64,000 nt of DNA from Desertivirga brevis (GCF_017355835.1 NZ_JAFEWF010000001.1:124001-188000), one strand, 5' to 3'; shown: positions 9,055-19,496, numbered from the stretch's first letter. The notes: generated by a model from the sequence alone, not told the origin. Numbers and translations are program-made.

Positions 9055-10011
9055 TTACTTTGTAGGAATATTAAAGACAAAATCATTCTCTGGTACTAAT
9101 AGCTTGTGACAAGCAATGCAAGTCTTAGCAAAGGAGGCGGACTTTCCGAAAGGATTCAGCTCAAGTCCGTCGAATTTTGCAAATCCCCAGCCTTCTGTCG
9201 ATGCATACTTTTTACTGTCCTTCACCATAAACTGAACGTTCTGAAAGTTCCCTGGAAAAATATTTCCCTCCTTATCTTCAATCTGTTTACCCCAAACAGC
9301 CTTAACCATCCTCGCACCATCAGGAAACGGAATTTCCTTGCTTTGTATAGCCTTCATCATAATGTCGTTTGCATACACCACCCGCATGCTTCCCCCGTCA
9401 AACTTGTCGGTAACACTTAAAACTTTCCATGTTTTATAATCATCTGAATAGGGGATACCCGTCAGCGAAATGGGATGTCTATTTCCGCCAGGAGTATTAG
9501 CCGCTGAGGAACCTAACGTTTTGATAATTTTTGCCGTATCAACCTTTGTTCTTCCAGGCAGCGTATTCACATAACGCTTCAAAACCGCCAGTTCAGAGGG
9601 ACTTCCAGCTGCTTCCGGATGTACCATCCGGTACCGGTTTAAAGGCATTTTCTTTTGCTCTATAGCATTTACCATTTCCCAAAGCAGCACTTGTTGCAGT
9701 GGAGAAGGCAATTTACTCCATTCCGAAAAATTAAACCTTGAGCGGGCTTCATTCACATCATGAGCAACCAAATGCGATGCTGGTGCAATCCGGTCATACC
9801 ATTTGGGATTGGACTGATTGGAATGGCAATCATAGCATGAGCGCTGCAATATATTCTTCACTTCCAGAGGAACATCAATTTCTCCCTCCGGAGGCTTATT
9901 TTCAATTTTTGGGGAGCTAAATTGGAGGCCTAAAAAAATAGCCAGGGCAATTGCTGCAATAACGAGAAGCTTTTTATTAAGGGTTAACCGGGAACGTAGC
10001 ATTTTTTTCAA
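9055..10011 (-). CDS. Haem_bd / cytochrome P460 fusion protein
   Basis: The 318-residue protein has an N-terminal membrane anchor (residues 14-31), then a haem-binding domain with CYDCH at 59-63 followed by SNQSNPKWYDRIAPAS, typical of Bacteroidota Haem_bd proteins. The C-terminal half is a cytochrome P460-like domain ending in a second c-type motif, CIACH, at 298-302. It therefore carries two covalent haem sites in the periplasm. P460 cytochromes can oxidise hydroxylamine or related nitrogen species, but the substrate here is not shown by sequence. It lies 3 bases after RidA and 8 before a lipoprotein. Confidence 0.87.
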   Translation of the reverse strand: MKKMLRSRLTLNKKLLVIAAIALAIFLGLQFSSPKIENKPPEGEIDVPLEVKNILQRSCYDCHSNQSNPKWYDRIAPASHLVAHDVNEARSRFNFSEWSKLPSPLQQVLLWEMVNAIEQKKMPLNRYRMVHPEAAGSPSELAVLKRYVNTLPGRTKVDTAKIIKTLGSSAANTPGGNRHPISLTGIPYSDDYKTWKVLSVTDKFDGGSMRVVYANDIMMKAIQSKEIPFPDGARMVKAVWGKQIEDKEGNIFPGNFQNVQFMVKDSKKYASTEGWGFAKFDGLELNPFGKSASFAKTCIACHKLLVPENDFVFNIPTK

Positions 10012-10014
10012 AGA

Positions 10015-10530
10015 TTATTTAAGCTCAACGATCATTTCTACCTCCACAGCCATATTCAGGGGAAGGGTATTGGTTCCCAAAGCAGTGCGAGCATGCTGGC
10101 CCGATTCACCGAAGACCTTGATCAGTAGATCTGAAAAGCCATTGATTACTTTAGGCTGCTCATAAAATTGATTATCCGAATTCACATAGCCGTTAACTTT
10201 TACAATTCGCTTTACTTTATCCAGATCACCTAATTTCTGTTTTAATACCGCTATCTGGTTGATTGCGGTTAAGCTGGCTGCTTCGTAACCTTGCTCGGTG
10301 CTTAAGTCTTTCCCTAGTTTTCCGCTGATGTATTCGCCACTAGCTTTTCGTGGGCCTTTTCCTGATAGATAAAGTAACTTACCGACCTGCACAACATCGA
10401 CATAACTCCCTATAGCTTCTGGCACAGGCGGCAACTCGAGATGCAATTGTTGTAATCGCTGTTCGTGCGACTGGGCGGAGGTTCGAGCAGTCAGCCATAA
10501 TAGTATGGCTAGGAGAAAAATTGGTTTCAT
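10015..10530 (-). CDS. exported RidA-family protein
   Basis: The 171-residue protein begins with a signal peptide ending in ARTSAQ, unusual because canonical RidA (2-imino acid deaminase) is cytoplasmic. The RidA/YjgF fold is visible from residue 30 on: YVDVVQVGKLLYLSGKGP near 43, NQIAVLKQKLGD near 110 and the C-terminal RTALGTNTLPLNMAVEVEM with the usual Arg. It is the first gene of a tight run with the P460 cytochrome and a lipoprotein. The exported location suggests a role other than imine clearance. Confidence 0.87.
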   Translation of the reverse strand: MKPIFLLAILLWLTARTSAQSHEQRLQQLHLELPPVPEAIGSYVDVVQVGKLLYLSGKGPRKASGEYISGKLGKDLSTEQGYEAASLTAINQIAVLKQKLGDLDKVKRIVKVNGYVNSDNQFYEQPKVINGFSDLLIKVFGESGQHARTALGTNTLPLNMAVEVEMIVELK

Positions 10531-10556
10531 AGGATAACTGTAAATTCAAGAAACAA

Positions 10557-10584
10557 CAACAGGCAAACGAAAGTCTGCCTGTTG
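10557..10584 (-). terminator. hairpin between hydrolase and RidA genes
   Basis: CAACAGGCA (10557-10565) pairs with TGCCTGTTG (10576-10584) around a 10-base loop. In the minus direction it is followed by TTGTTTCTTG, so it may end the hydrolase transcript before ridA or attenuate read-through. Confidence 0.6.
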
Positions 10585-10599
10585 CAAAAATGGATGCTA

Positions 10600-11544
10600 T
10601 TAATTATTGTAGGCCAGCGTGTTGCTTTCCATAAACTTAACCAGCTCGGCATTGAATTTCTCGCGCTCTTCGATAAACAGGGCATGTCCGCTTTTTTCCA
10701 GAGGCACTAGTTTCGATTTAGTCAGAAGTTTATGCATCTGCTCTGCCAGATCATAAGAACAAATTTTATCATGAGAACCGTGCAGGATCAAAGTAGGGAT
10801 CTTAATCTTTTTCAAGTCCGGTCGTAAGTCGCCGTCCCTAAGCGTTGCCAAGCATTGTCCCATAGCATAAGGAGAGGCTTGAGCTTGTATAGTTCCCAAC
10901 CATGCACCTTGGCCCGGAGTAACACTTGATTCGTTTGCCGGAAATATCTTTCCGAAGTTTTCAAGTAGTTGTGGTCTGTCGGTATTATTCAAAGCAATCA
11001 GGCCGTTAACATCCTCTTTAGTCCATTGACCGTAGTTAAAATCCTCTCTCTTTGTCCAAACCGGGGCAGCTGCACCAAATAAAGCCATTTTAGAAACATG
11101 TGCACCGTTATGTTTAGCCACATAATGAATTACTGTTGCTCCTCCCATAGAGAATCCTCCAATGGTAGCCCCTTCGATCTTTAATTTATCCAGAACTACT
11201 TTAATATCGTCTGCAAAAACATCGTAATTGTATTTCCCGAACGGTTTATCCGACTGCCCGAATCCCCGTAGCGTAATACCGATAACCCGGTAGCCTTTTT
11301 GGATCAAATCAGCATACTGGTACTCGTACATAGCATCACTTAAAGGCCAGCCGTGGATCAATACTACAGGTTTGCCTTCTCCCAGATCAGTGACATGGAG
11401 TTTTACATTTTTTTCGACTTCAATAAATTCGGCTCTTCCTGCAGAAGCCCGTGCTACTTGAGCGCTGGCTTTGTAGGCAACAAGAGGAATTGCCAGTAAA
11501 AGGATTGTTTTTACTGTGTTTTTAAGAACTGATGGTGTTTTCAT
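10600..11544 (-). CDS. secreted alpha/beta hydrolase, paralogue of 4029-4937
   Basis: The 314-residue protein has a signal peptide ending in ASAQ and matches the hydrolase at 4029-4937 along its whole length: ASAGRAEFIEVEKNVKLHVT, VLIHGWPLSDAMYEYQYAD, the nucleophile elbow GGFSMGGAT, an acid in HGSHDKICS and the His in SGHALF. The catalytic triad is therefore complete. It lies upstream of the RidA-P460 run but a hairpin separates them, so cotranscription is uncertain. Confidence 0.9.
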   Translation of the reverse strand: MKTPSVLKNTVKTILLLAIPLVAYKASAQVARASAGRAEFIEVEKNVKLHVTDLGEGKPVVLIHGWPLSDAMYEYQYADLIQKGYRVIGITLRGFGQSDKPFGKYNYDVFADDIKVVLDKLKIEGATIGGFSMGGATVIHYVAKHNGAHVSKMALFGAAAPVWTKREDFNYGQWTKEDVNGLIALNNTDRPQLLENFGKIFPANESSVTPGQGAWLGTIQAQASPYAMGQCLATLRDGDLRPDLKKIKIPTLILHGSHDKICSYDLAEQMHKLLTKSKLVPLEKSGHALFIEEREKFNAELVKFMESNTLAYNN

Positions 11545-11800
11545 AATATTGTTTGCGTTAATAATTTACAGGATCTGGCAGGTCGTACCCTTAATTTTCC
11601 GGATCAACCCCTGTTATTCATATTCATATTTTTTGTTGCTGATTTAATCAATTAAAAGGTATGCCCGCTCATCTGTACCTGCACTTATCCTATTATAATG
11701 CCAATGCCAACGCTTGCATCCAAAATTTCAGAAAGGGGCTAATAGAGGCTTCCAGGACGACTTTCAGAAGGTTTTTATAGTATTAATGATTAGTCGCCCC

Positions 11801-11920
11801 CGGAGCTTTCTCCGATAATTTCGGATAAATCTCCATTATCTCCGAAGTAATCGGAGGGAAAGAAGTGTAAATCTGTTTTCAGCTAAGAGAATTTGATAGA
11901 AAAAATCCGATATCTTCGGA
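11801..11920. promoter_or_regulatory. three TCCGA-N5-TCGGA palindromes (putative operators)
   Basis: Identical architecture TCCGA-N5-TCGGA occurs at 11811-11825, 11841-11855 and 11906-11920; the first two centres are exactly 30 bases apart. A related CGGAG-N4-CTCCG lies at 11801-11814. The third site overlaps TATCTTCG (11911-11918), which fits a Bacteroidota -7 box for the kinase gene starting at 11943. The 11545-11942 intergenic region otherwise shows no gene. Confidence 0.65.
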
Positions 11921-11942
11921 GTTTTAAGCAGAATAACCAGAA

Positions 11943-14093
11943 ATGGGGGTTCTGCTTGTATATAATGTTTATTTACCAATGAGGTTTTATTGCCTGGTCG
12001 TTTATTTGTTATTAAGAGGGATGCTGTATAATTTCCCCATGCAGGCGCAGACTCTCATTCTGTTCCAGGCTCCTTCTTTAAAACAAAGTGCGGCAAGTAG
12101 TTCTACTACTCAAACCCGGGCAAAACAAGTAAACAATCGGGATGCTTCCCAATCCAATCTTACAGCAGAAGACTATATTCAATTAGGGAACAAATATTCC
12201 AATTCAGGTAATGAGCTCCACTTGAAAATTGAATGCTACAGGAAGGCGTTTGATCTTTATAAAAAAGAAGGTAATACGAAACAACAAGCTTCCACCTTAG
12301 AAGCCATAGCCCGGATGCACCATCAGCAGGGAAACCAACAACTGGCACTCGAAGAGTTGAAGCAAACCATCAGCCTTTATCGTTATAGTCATCATAACTC
12401 TTTTCATAATTCTTACGCCCTGCTATCCAGGGTATATAAAACATTAGGTAACTATCCTGAAGCTTTACGTTATGGTCAAGCGGCCATTAAAAACTCCCTC
12501 GATATCCATGATACCACAAGTCTTTCCTTCTATTACCTGCAGCTTGGATATCTATTCCATGATCTCAAACAGCCCGATGAGGCCTTAAAAAGTTGTGAAA
12601 ATGCCATGCAGCATGTTCAGGAGTCAAGGAAGGACGATGATGTATACAATACGCTTTCTTTGGCGGTGAATGTTATGCTCGAGCAAAAAAAAGCAAAAGA
12701 AGCGCTTCATTATATTGGGAAGGTAACGAAAGATACTCCTCCAGGTTCTGTGAAAAGTGCTGCTATGGTCACCTTGTTCAAAGCCCAGTGCCATATTGCT
12801 CTGAAACAATATCCCTTAGCCAGGAAATTTATTATACGCTCCGAAGAATATTTGAACGAAATAGACAAAAGTAATGACCCTGCCTTTTTAAATGATTCTT
12901 ACCGGATGGGAGTTTACCAGGTAGCTGGAGAACTGTATATGGCCACCAAAGAATATTCTAAATCCAGATACTATTTCAATAAGATGGTGCAGGTAAATGA
13001 ACAGGTGAACTATTTAAGCGAGTCTGTACTGCATCAGTATCTATTATTTAAATTAGATTCGGCCCAGGGCAATTTTAAGGAAGCTCTACAACACCATCAA
13101 CGCTACTTAGTATTAAAAGATTCAATCTTTAATGAAGCTAAAAGCCAGCAATTCGCTAACCTTCAAATACAATATGAAACACAGGCGAAGGTGCAAAGCA
13201 TCGAATTGTTGACTAAAAGGAATGAAATGCAGCAGGCAAAGCTGAAACAAAAGGACTTCCAGCAAACCGTTTTCCTTATTGGCTCCGTTCTTTTGTTACT
13301 ATTACTTATTCTGGTGTATAGCCGGTACCGCCTTAAACAAAAAAGTACCAAACTTCTTGAAGGCAAACAGGAAGAGATCAACCGGAAGAACGAATCGCTT
13401 CGGCAACTTCTGGAGGAAAAGGAGAGCCTTCTTCACAATAAGGATGAACTACTGGAAGAAAAGAGATGGCTCCTTAAAGAAGTTCACCATCGGGTAAAAA
13501 ATAACCTGCAGATAGTCATGAGCCTACTTAACTCCCAGGCAGCCTATCTGGATGATGATAAAGCATTAACAGCCATTTCCGACAGTCAGCACAGAGTTCA
13601 AGCCATGTCCCTTATCCATCACAAACTTTATCAATCGGATAAAATGGGCACCATAGCCATGGATGAATACCTGAAGGAGCTTGTAAATAATTTGAGCGAC
13701 TCTTACAGTTTGCATGATCGTATCCGGTTTCAATTAGATATTGCCCCTATAGAAATGGATGTCGCGGTTGCTGTTCCCCTCGGCTTACTCATTAATGAAG
13801 CCGTTACCAACTGCCTCAAATATGCCTTCCCTGAGCATAAAGAAGGAGTAGTTTATCTATCCTTAATTGAATTGAGTCGAACCCAATACCAGCTTACCAT
13901 TGCCGATAACGGGATAGGAGTGATGGATACCTCCGACCTATTACCAGGAAGGTCTTTGGGGATGAAATTGATGAAAGGCCTAAGCAAACAGTTAGGTGGC
14001 AGTCTTACCCTTGACAATACAGAGGGTTTAAAAATAAATGTACTTTTTACTCCTACTTTAATTACGCAGTCCGATGGTCTCCAAACAAAATAA
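11943..14093 (+). CDS. TPR-containing sensor histidine kinase (HisKA_2/LytS-like)
   Basis: The 716-residue protein begins with a signal-like hydrophobic segment; an ATG at 11979 ([12 protein letters not shown], ending MQAQ) gives a cleaner signal peptide. A periplasmic tetratricopeptide array fills about residues 60-400, then a membrane helix (about 440-462) and a coiled coil. The phosphoacceptor box [13 protein letters not shown] has its His near 515 (HisKA_2 type), followed by a HATPase with [12 protein letters not shown] and ADNGIGV. It overlaps the response regulator gene by 20 bases, so the two form a two-component pair. Confidence 0.9.
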   Translation: MGVLLVYNVYLPMRFYCLVVYLLLRGMLYNFPMQAQTLILFQAPSLKQSAASSSTTQTRAKQVNNRDASQSNLTAEDYIQLGNKYSNSGNELHLKIECYRKAFDLYKKEGNTKQQASTLEAIARMHHQQGNQQLALEELKQTISLYRYSHHNSFHNSYALLSRVYKTLGNYPEALRYGQAAIKNSLDIHDTTSLSFYYLQLGYLFHDLKQPDEALKSCENAMQHVQESRKDDDVYNTLSLAVNVMLEQKKAKEALHYIGKVTKDTPPGSVKSAAMVTLFKAQCHIALKQYPLARKFIIRSEEYLNEIDKSNDPAFLNDSYRMGVYQVAGELYMATKEYSKSRYYFNKMVQVNEQVNYLSESVLHQYLLFKLDSAQGNFKEALQHHQRYLVLKDSIFNEAKSQQFANLQIQYETQAKVQSIELLTKRNEMQQAKLKQKDFQQTVFLIGSVLLLLLLILVYSRYRLKQKSTKLLEGKQEEINRKNESLRQLLEEKESLLHNKDELLEEKRWLLKEVHHRVKNNLQIVMSLLNSQAAYLDDDKALTAISDSQHRVQAMSLIHHKLYQSDKMGTIAMDEYLKELVNNLSDSYSLHDRIRFQLDIAPIEMDVAVAVPLGLLINEAVTNCLKYAFPEHKEGVVYLSLIELSRTQYQLTIADNGIGVMDTSDLLPGRSLGMKLMKGLSKQLGGSLTLDNTEGLKINVLFTPTLITQSDGLQTK

Positions 14094-16089
14094 TGCAGAT
14101 TTTTCCTTATTGGCTAACCATATTGGTGGAAATGTTCTTATTGTAGAAGATGAATTCGTGGTGGCTAATGACCTGGAGATCATTCTGGAAAAGGCAGAAT
14201 ACCAGGTGACCGGCATTGCCTCTTCGGTAAAAGAGGCCCTAGACTTAATTGCCCATCAGAAACCCGATATTGTTTTGCTTGATATTATCCTGCAAGGGCA
14301 GGAAACAGGAATAGACCTGGCGGGGCAGTTAAGCCTGATGTGCATCCCTTTCATTTACCTATCGGCCAATTCTAATCAAAGTATTGTAGAGGCAGCTAAA
14401 ACCACGCAGCCTTATGGGTTTCTGGTAAAGCCATTTCGCGAGAAAGATGTTTTAATAACCCTACAGCTAGCACTTTATCGTCATGCGCATAGTGTAGAGG
14501 CCTATTTGCGAAAGGAGCAGGCGCTGCAAATCGCTCTTTCCGATACGCTTTCCTCATGTGGCGACTGGAAACAGAAATTACATCAGATAGGCCAACTCTT
14601 CCAACCGTTCATTCCTTTTGATTTTCTGCTTGCTGGGATGGTAGGGAGCCAGGATAGCATTCCATTAACGGGTCTTTTTCGCATCGGTTTTGAAGAATTC
14701 CAGTACATCGGTATGCATGAGCTCTCTCAAATGAACGGCCTTGCTCCTGAAAAAGTTAAGGATATGCTGCCCGAATATTCTTGGGAACCCGGAATATCCG
14801 AAGGAGAGGATTTTACCATTAGGAAGAAAAGCGATCCATTTACCCAGCTCCTTGCCAAAACATTCCGCCTCGAGTCGACACTCAATCAGGTTATTGAACT
14901 GACCCACGGTGGTCTTTTGGTTATCTCATTTTATAGTCGCCAATCAACTATTTATCTTGGCAGACATTTGTCGTTACTAGAGCGATTGAAGAACCCATTA
15001 TCTCTTACCCTCGACCGTTACCTGGCTTTTGAAGAGATAGAGAAGCTGAGACAAAAGCTGGAGCAGGAGAATCAATATCTACAGGAGGAAGTGAAAACGA
15101 CCGTGAATTTCAATGAAATTATTGGCGAAAGCCCATCCCTGCATGTAGTGTTTGATCAGGTAAGACAAGTCTCTGGTACTGATACCTCCGTATTGATCCT
15201 GGGAGAAAGTGGTACCGGAAAAGAACTCATTGCCCGGTCCATCCATAATCTTTCTCCCCGTAAGAATAAATTGCTGGTAAAAATAAACTGTGCTGCGTTG
15301 CCTCCCAACCTGATCGAATCGGAGTTGTTTGGCCACGAAAAGGGCGCCTTTACAGGTGCAATCGACAAACGTATCGGGAAGTTCGAGTTAGCCAATGAAG
15401 GCAGCCTATTCCTTGATGAAATAGGAGAGATGCCGCTGGATCTTCAGGTAAAGCTCCTGAGGGTTTTGCAGGAAAAAGAAATAGAAAGAGTGGGAGGGAA
15501 AGGCCCTATCAAAACGGATGTACGTATCATCGCGGCAACAAACCGAAACCTGGAAAAGGAAGTTGCAGAAGGCAGGTTCAGACTCGATCTATACTACCGC
15601 TTGAACGTATTTCCAATAGTTCTTCCGGCCCTAAAGGAGCGAAGTGAAGACATTCCTTTGCTAGCTAACTTTTTCGGCCAAAAGCTCTGTAAAAAAATTG
15701 GCAGGCCCTTCCAGGGGATCAGTGACAAAGTAATCACGGAATTGCTAAACTATCAGTGGCCAGGAAATATCCGCGAACTGCAGAACATTATTGAACAGGC
15801 GGTTATTGTAAATGATGGCCAGAGTCCGCTGGATTTAGGCCGCCCTCTCGTAAACAAGATCACTTCCAATAGCAGTATTGGAGGGCTACCTTCTTTTGAG
15901 CATCCAAAAACCCTATCGGAGGTGAAGCAATTACAACAGGAAACAGAAAGGGAATATATCCTATCCATACTGAAGAAAGCCAATGGCCGAATCCGTGGTA
16001 AAAATGGAGCCGCAGAGTTATTGAACTTGAAGCCTACTACGCTAGAATCTCGGATGGAAAAGTTAGGCATCAGCAGATCAGACATCTAA
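14074..16089 (+). CDS. sigma-54-dependent response regulator (NtrC class) with GAF-like middle
   Basis: The 671-residue protein starts inside the kinase gene. A receiver domain occupies about residues 15-135 with phosphoacceptor Asp near 70 (VLLDIILQG) and Lys in LVKPF near 119. A GAF-like region (about 150-320) and a coiled coil follow. The AAA+ domain has Walker A GESGTGKE near 376, the sigma-54-contacting GAFTGA near 424 and FLDEIGEM near 447. A Fis-type helix-turn-helix closes the protein. It should activate sigma-54 promoters on phosphorylation; the TCCGA palindromes upstream are candidate binding sites. Confidence 0.93.
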   Translation: MVSKQNNADFSLLANHIGGNVLIVEDEFVVANDLEIILEKAEYQVTGIASSVKEALDLIAHQKPDIVLLDIILQGQETGIDLAGQLSLMCIPFIYLSANSNQSIVEAAKTTQPYGFLVKPFREKDVLITLQLALYRHAHSVEAYLRKEQALQIALSDTLSSCGDWKQKLHQIGQLFQPFIPFDFLLAGMVGSQDSIPLTGLFRIGFEEFQYIGMHELSQMNGLAPEKVKDMLPEYSWEPGISEGEDFTIRKKSDPFTQLLAKTFRLESTLNQVIELTHGGLLVISFYSRQSTIYLGRHLSLLERLKNPLSLTLDRYLAFEEIEKLRQKLEQENQYLQEEVKTTVNFNEIIGESPSLHVVFDQVRQVSGTDTSVLILGESGTGKELIARSIHNLSPRKNKLLVKINCAALPPNLIESELFGHEKGAFTGAIDKRIGKFELANEGSLFLDEIGEMPLDLQVKLLRVLQEKEIERVGGKGPIKTDVRIIAATNRNLEKEVAEGRFRLDLYYRLNVFPIVLPALKERSEDIPLLANFFGQKLCKKIGRPFQGISDKVITELLNYQWPGNIRELQNIIEQAVIVNDGQSPLDLGRPLVNKITSNSSIGGLPSFEHPKTLSEVKQLQQETEREYILSILKKANGRIRGKNGAAELLNLKPTTLESRMEKLGISRSDI

Positions 16090-16150
16090 ACACTCAGCAA
16101 TTACCTCATTCTGGGAAAATTTGTAATTTACCCTCTTGAATCATTATCAC

Positions 16151-18049
16151 ATGAAACTTACATCCGTACAAAACCTTCTCTCAGAAATAAGCAGGGCATG
16201 CAAGCGCTTCCCTGTTGAAGTTATTTTTGCCATTATTGCGTGTATTGCGGCAACTACCCTAATTCATAATGAGGATAAAAGCTTTTCGGTAAGCAGTTGG
16301 GGCTGGAGGGTAATGATGGCCTGTAATATTGGCCTGCTTACCAGCTTTGCCTCTTCGCTTTATTCCCGTTACAGAAATCTGGATAAAAAAGGGACTGCCA
16401 TACTGTACCTCCTCAGCCTCACTATAAGTGTCACCTTCCTCTTTATACTTAATCCGATGGAGCAGGAGAGGGACATTGTCAGATTCTTCCTGATCAGCTT
16501 CTCGCTGCACCTTATGGTTGCTTTCGTTGCCTTTATTGGAAAAGCAGGCGACACGAATGCCTTTTGGCAATTTAATAAGACCATGTTCCTGCGCTTTCTG
16601 GCAGGAGTACTTTATTCTGCTGTTCTATACGGAGGTTTATGCGCAGCAATGGGAGCTACTAAATTCCTGTTTAACATTGATATTACCTGGAAGAGTTTCA
16701 TGACCCTGTTCGCCTGGATCGCCATCCTTTTCCAAACCCTCTTTTTCCTTTCGGGAATTCCCGTTGATCTGCAGAAGTTGCAGGATGACCACGCGTACCC
16801 AAAAGGTCTCAAGCTTTTCACCCAATACGTTCTCATTCCCCTGGCCATCGTTTATGTGGTCATCCTCCTCTCGTACGAAGTGAAGATCCTCGTAGAATGG
16901 AATCTTCCTAAAGGTCTTGTTTCCTCGCTCATCCTCGGTTATGCTGTATTTGGTATTCTATCATTTCTATTAATATATCCACTACGCAAACAGGAAGAAA
17001 ACAAGTGGATAGTTGCTTACAACAGAACGTTTTACTACCTCTTAATTCCATTATTAGCTCTCTTGTTTGTATCGGTGTATACCAGGGTTCAAAAGTATGG
17101 TATTACAGAGGAACGTTACTTCCTGATCATCCTTGCTTTATGGCTGGCTGGTATCACGGCCTATTTTCTGTTATCCCGCAAACAGAATATCCTGATCATC
17201 CCATTGTCTTTGTCGCTGGTAACCATTGCAGGAACTTACGGTCCCTTAAGTGCTTTCAACATTGCCGAGCGTTCGCAATTAGGCCAGTTAAAAGAAGTCC
17301 TTGAAAAGAATAAGTTGCTGAACAAAGGGAAATTAAAACCCATTACCTCAAAATTAGATTCTGCATCAAATGATAGAGTGATCCATTTAAGCAGGTACAT
17401 GGTTGAGGAATACGGATTGTCAAGCCTTCAGCCTTTGTTGAACCAGGATCTGGAACTAGTAACAGATTCAATTAAAGAAAAACTTGAGCTAACTGAAAAC
17501 AAGTATGGAGGCAACAGAAGAACTCACTCCTGGGATCTGAGGAACGCCGAGAGAGAATGGTTGGAAAAAAACTATAAGCTCCCCGTTGAATATACCGACT
17601 ACAGTATAAGCTACCGGCATATTAAAGCCGATAACGGTAATGTTCTCCCGGCTGTTAATGCCGACTTTATAGTGCTTATCGATAACTCTTCCGATCTTTA
17701 TCAGGCAACCACTCTTGCCGCTCTGGACAAAGATTCCTTGACCTTTCGGTTATCAGATTCCTCAATGACCATTGGTATTGAAAAGGACAGTATTAGTAGG
17801 AGTTTGATACCAATAATTAACAGACTGGAGAAGGTGAAACCTAGTCCGGAAATAAAAGGATCCGGGAAAACAAGCAGGATAGAAACAACGGGGAACTTAG
17901 TAGTACCAAGAGCCTCACTGACGGAAGAGTTTAAAATAGGCAAGTACAACATCAGGTTTTATATCAACGAAATTAACTACAGGATTTCGTCTCATGCTAA
18001 AGCAACAGGGAGGATTGAAGGGGTATTGATGATAAAGAAGCAAGAATAA
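16151..18049 (+). CDS. DUF4153 membrane protein
   Basis: From the ATG at 16151 the protein has 632 residues. The first 380 hold about eleven membrane helices arranged in pairs, typical of DUF4153. The soluble C-terminal half (from about residue 390) is mostly beta-strand sequence ending in VLMIKKQE. Function of the family is unknown. It follows the two-component genes by 61 bases in the same direction and could be a target or part of the operon. A TTG at 16136 is an alternative but weaker start. Confidence 0.85.
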   Translation: MKLTSVQNLLSEISRACKRFPVEVIFAIIACIAATTLIHNEDKSFSVSSWGWRVMMACNIGLLTSFASSLYSRYRNLDKKGTAILYLLSLTISVTFLFILNPMEQERDIVRFFLISFSLHLMVAFVAFIGKAGDTNAFWQFNKTMFLRFLAGVLYSAVLYGGLCAAMGATKFLFNIDITWKSFMTLFAWIAILFQTLFFLSGIPVDLQKLQDDHAYPKGLKLFTQYVLIPLAIVYVVILLSYEVKILVEWNLPKGLVSSLILGYAVFGILSFLLIYPLRKQEENKWIVAYNRTFYYLLIPLLALLFVSVYTRVQKYGITEERYFLIILALWLAGITAYFLLSRKQNILIIPLSLSLVTIAGTYGPLSAFNIAERSQLGQLKEVLEKNKLLNKGKLKPITSKLDSASNDRVIHLSRYMVEEYGLSSLQPLLNQDLELVTDSIKEKLELTENKYGGNRRTHSWDLRNAEREWLEKNYKLPVEYTDYSISYRHIKADNGNVLPAVNADFIVLIDNSSDLYQATTLAALDKDSLTFRLSDSSMTIGIEKDSISRSLIPIINRLEKVKPSPEIKGSGKTSRIETTGNLVVPRASLTEEFKIGKYNIRFYINEINYRISSHAKATGRIEGVLMIKKQE

Positions 18050-18110
18050 AGCAACTACATCAGGTTAGAATGCCAGTATAGATGGAAAACTAAAATAAAC
18101 GGATCTACCT

Positions 18111-18572
18111 ATGGCAGGGAATTTATCAAAACGACTTAAGGACTTCATTGATGCACTACCGTTAAGAGAAGAATTAAGGATCCTTGAAATTGGGTGTGGA
18201 TCCGGGGCCATGGCGAGAGAACTATCCAGAAGAGTTACCAAGGGGCAGGTGACTGCCATTGATCGATCAGCTAAAGCCATTAAGCTAGCTGTTTCTGGCT
18301 CAGCTCCTGAAATAGAGACCGGAAGACTTTCATTCAGAAATGTCGCAATTGAGAACTTCGAGCTTGAATCCGAAGAGGGTCCCTACGATATGGCAGTAGC
18401 TGTTCGGGTTGGTGCATTAGACGGCCGGCATCCCGAAATAGAAAAACAGGCGCTAATTAAAATAGCACAAGCCCTCGCCCCAAATGGAAAGCTATTTATT
18501 GACGGTGGAGACCCTCTAAAAGAAGTTTTACTGGATGAGTACCTTCCGCACTTGGATAAAGAGATTAGGTAG
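18111..18572 (+). CDS. class I SAM-dependent methyltransferase
   Basis: The 153-residue protein has motif I ILEIGCGSGAMARELSRRV near residues 24-42, an acidic end of strand 2 in VTAIDRSAKAI and motif IV-like YDMAVAVRVGAL. At 153 residues it is short for the family, ending soon after NGKLFIDGG, but no frameshift is visible. Such small enzymes often methylate small molecules; the substrate is not predictable. Confidence 0.85.
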   Translation: MAGNLSKRLKDFIDALPLREELRILEIGCGSGAMARELSRRVTKGQVTAIDRSAKAIKLAVSGSAPEIETGRLSFRNVAIENFELESEEGPYDMAVAVRVGALDGRHPEIEKQALIKIAQALAPNGKLFIDGGDPLKEVLLDEYLPHLDKEIR

Positions 18573-18580
18573 TATCTTCG
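18573..18580 (+). promoter_or_regulatory. -7-like element TATCTTCG before the DUF4339 gene
   Basis: TATCTTCG, a near match to TAnnTTTG, lies 9 bases before the ATG at 18590. The same octamer precedes the genes at 11943 and 19520. Confidence 0.4.
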
Positions 18581-18589
18581 CATTATTCA

Positions 18590-19438
18590 ATGAAGAAGTA
18601 TTTCACCCATAACGGCGTAAAGGAAGAAGGCCCTTTCACATTATCCGAATTAAGTACGAAGGGAATAAAAGCAGACACTCCAATATGGTTTGACGGTTTA
18701 AGTAATTGGACTGTTGCCGCTCTTATACCAGAGCTAGAGACACTCCTGGCGCCCAAAAGTACACCTCCGCCTTTTAAGCAACAGCAAAAGGCTGCTACAC
18801 CCGCTCCGAAACAGCAAAAAGTAAGTACACCAGTCTCGAAGAGGGAAAAGGTGGCTCCCGCGAAGAATAATCCCGAGGAAGACAATAAGGAAGAGAAGAG
18901 TAACATGAAAATCTATGTCTGGGTTTTGGTGGTTACTTTAGCGTTCTTCTTATTTACCATAACAGTAACAGACGACGCAAGGCTACCTGCAATGAGTCAG
19001 GAGGCAACGCCAGAGGATACAAATTCACCAGCGAAAACTCCTGAGCAGGAGGAGGAGCAAGCATTAGAGAACGACAAAATGGTTTTGAGAAATGATTGGT
19101 CCAGCCACATTAGCGCCAAACCGAACGAGTATGAAGTTGACAAGCTTGGCGGGATATCGTTATTGGAAGTTAGGGTTACCAATAGCATGGCTTATCCCCT
19201 GGATGAAGTTAAGGTAGAAGTTAAGTACATAAAGGAAAATGGTGACGTTTTTGAAACAGAATACGTAAAGATTAAGAACGTCCCCGCAAATGGAAAAGCA
19301 TCAATGCCCGCGCCGGATAGCAACCGGGGAACCAGCGTACAACTGAAAATCGTAGCTGTCCAATCAACAGCTCTTAATTTCTGCTACAATGCCGAAGTGG
19401 AATATACCAGTGCCGAGGATCCTTATCTTTGTAAGTAA
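18590..19438 (+). CDS. DUF4339 (GYF_2) domain membrane-anchored protein
   Basis: The 282-residue protein starts with a GYF_2 domain (residues 1-52) with EEGPFTLSELSTKGI and PIWFDGLSNWT. A low-complexity Lys/Pro/Gln linker follows, then one membrane helix (about 107-123, YVWVLVVTLAFFLFTI). The C-terminal part (about 165-282) is a beta-rich extracytoplasmic domain ending with YNAEVEYTSAEDPYLCK. GYF_2 domains bind proline-rich peptides or act as membrane-protein adaptors. The partner is unknown. Confidence 0.87.
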   Translation: MKKYFTHNGVKEEGPFTLSELSTKGIKADTPIWFDGLSNWTVAALIPELETLLAPKSTPPPFKQQQKAATPAPKQQKVSTPVSKREKVAPAKNNPEEDNKEEKSNMKIYVWVLVVTLAFFLFTITVTDDARLPAMSQEATPEDTNSPAKTPEQEEEQALENDKMVLRNDWSSHISAKPNEYEVDKLGGISLLEVRVTNSMAYPLDEVKVEVKYIKENGDVFETEYVKIKNVPANGKASMPAPDSNRGTSVQLKIVAVQSTALNFCYNAEVEYTSAEDPYLCK

Positions 19439-19496
19439 CTCTCGCCTAACAGAATGTAAAACTTAAAAAAAGATTTTCAGCGTAGGAAAAGCAAAG

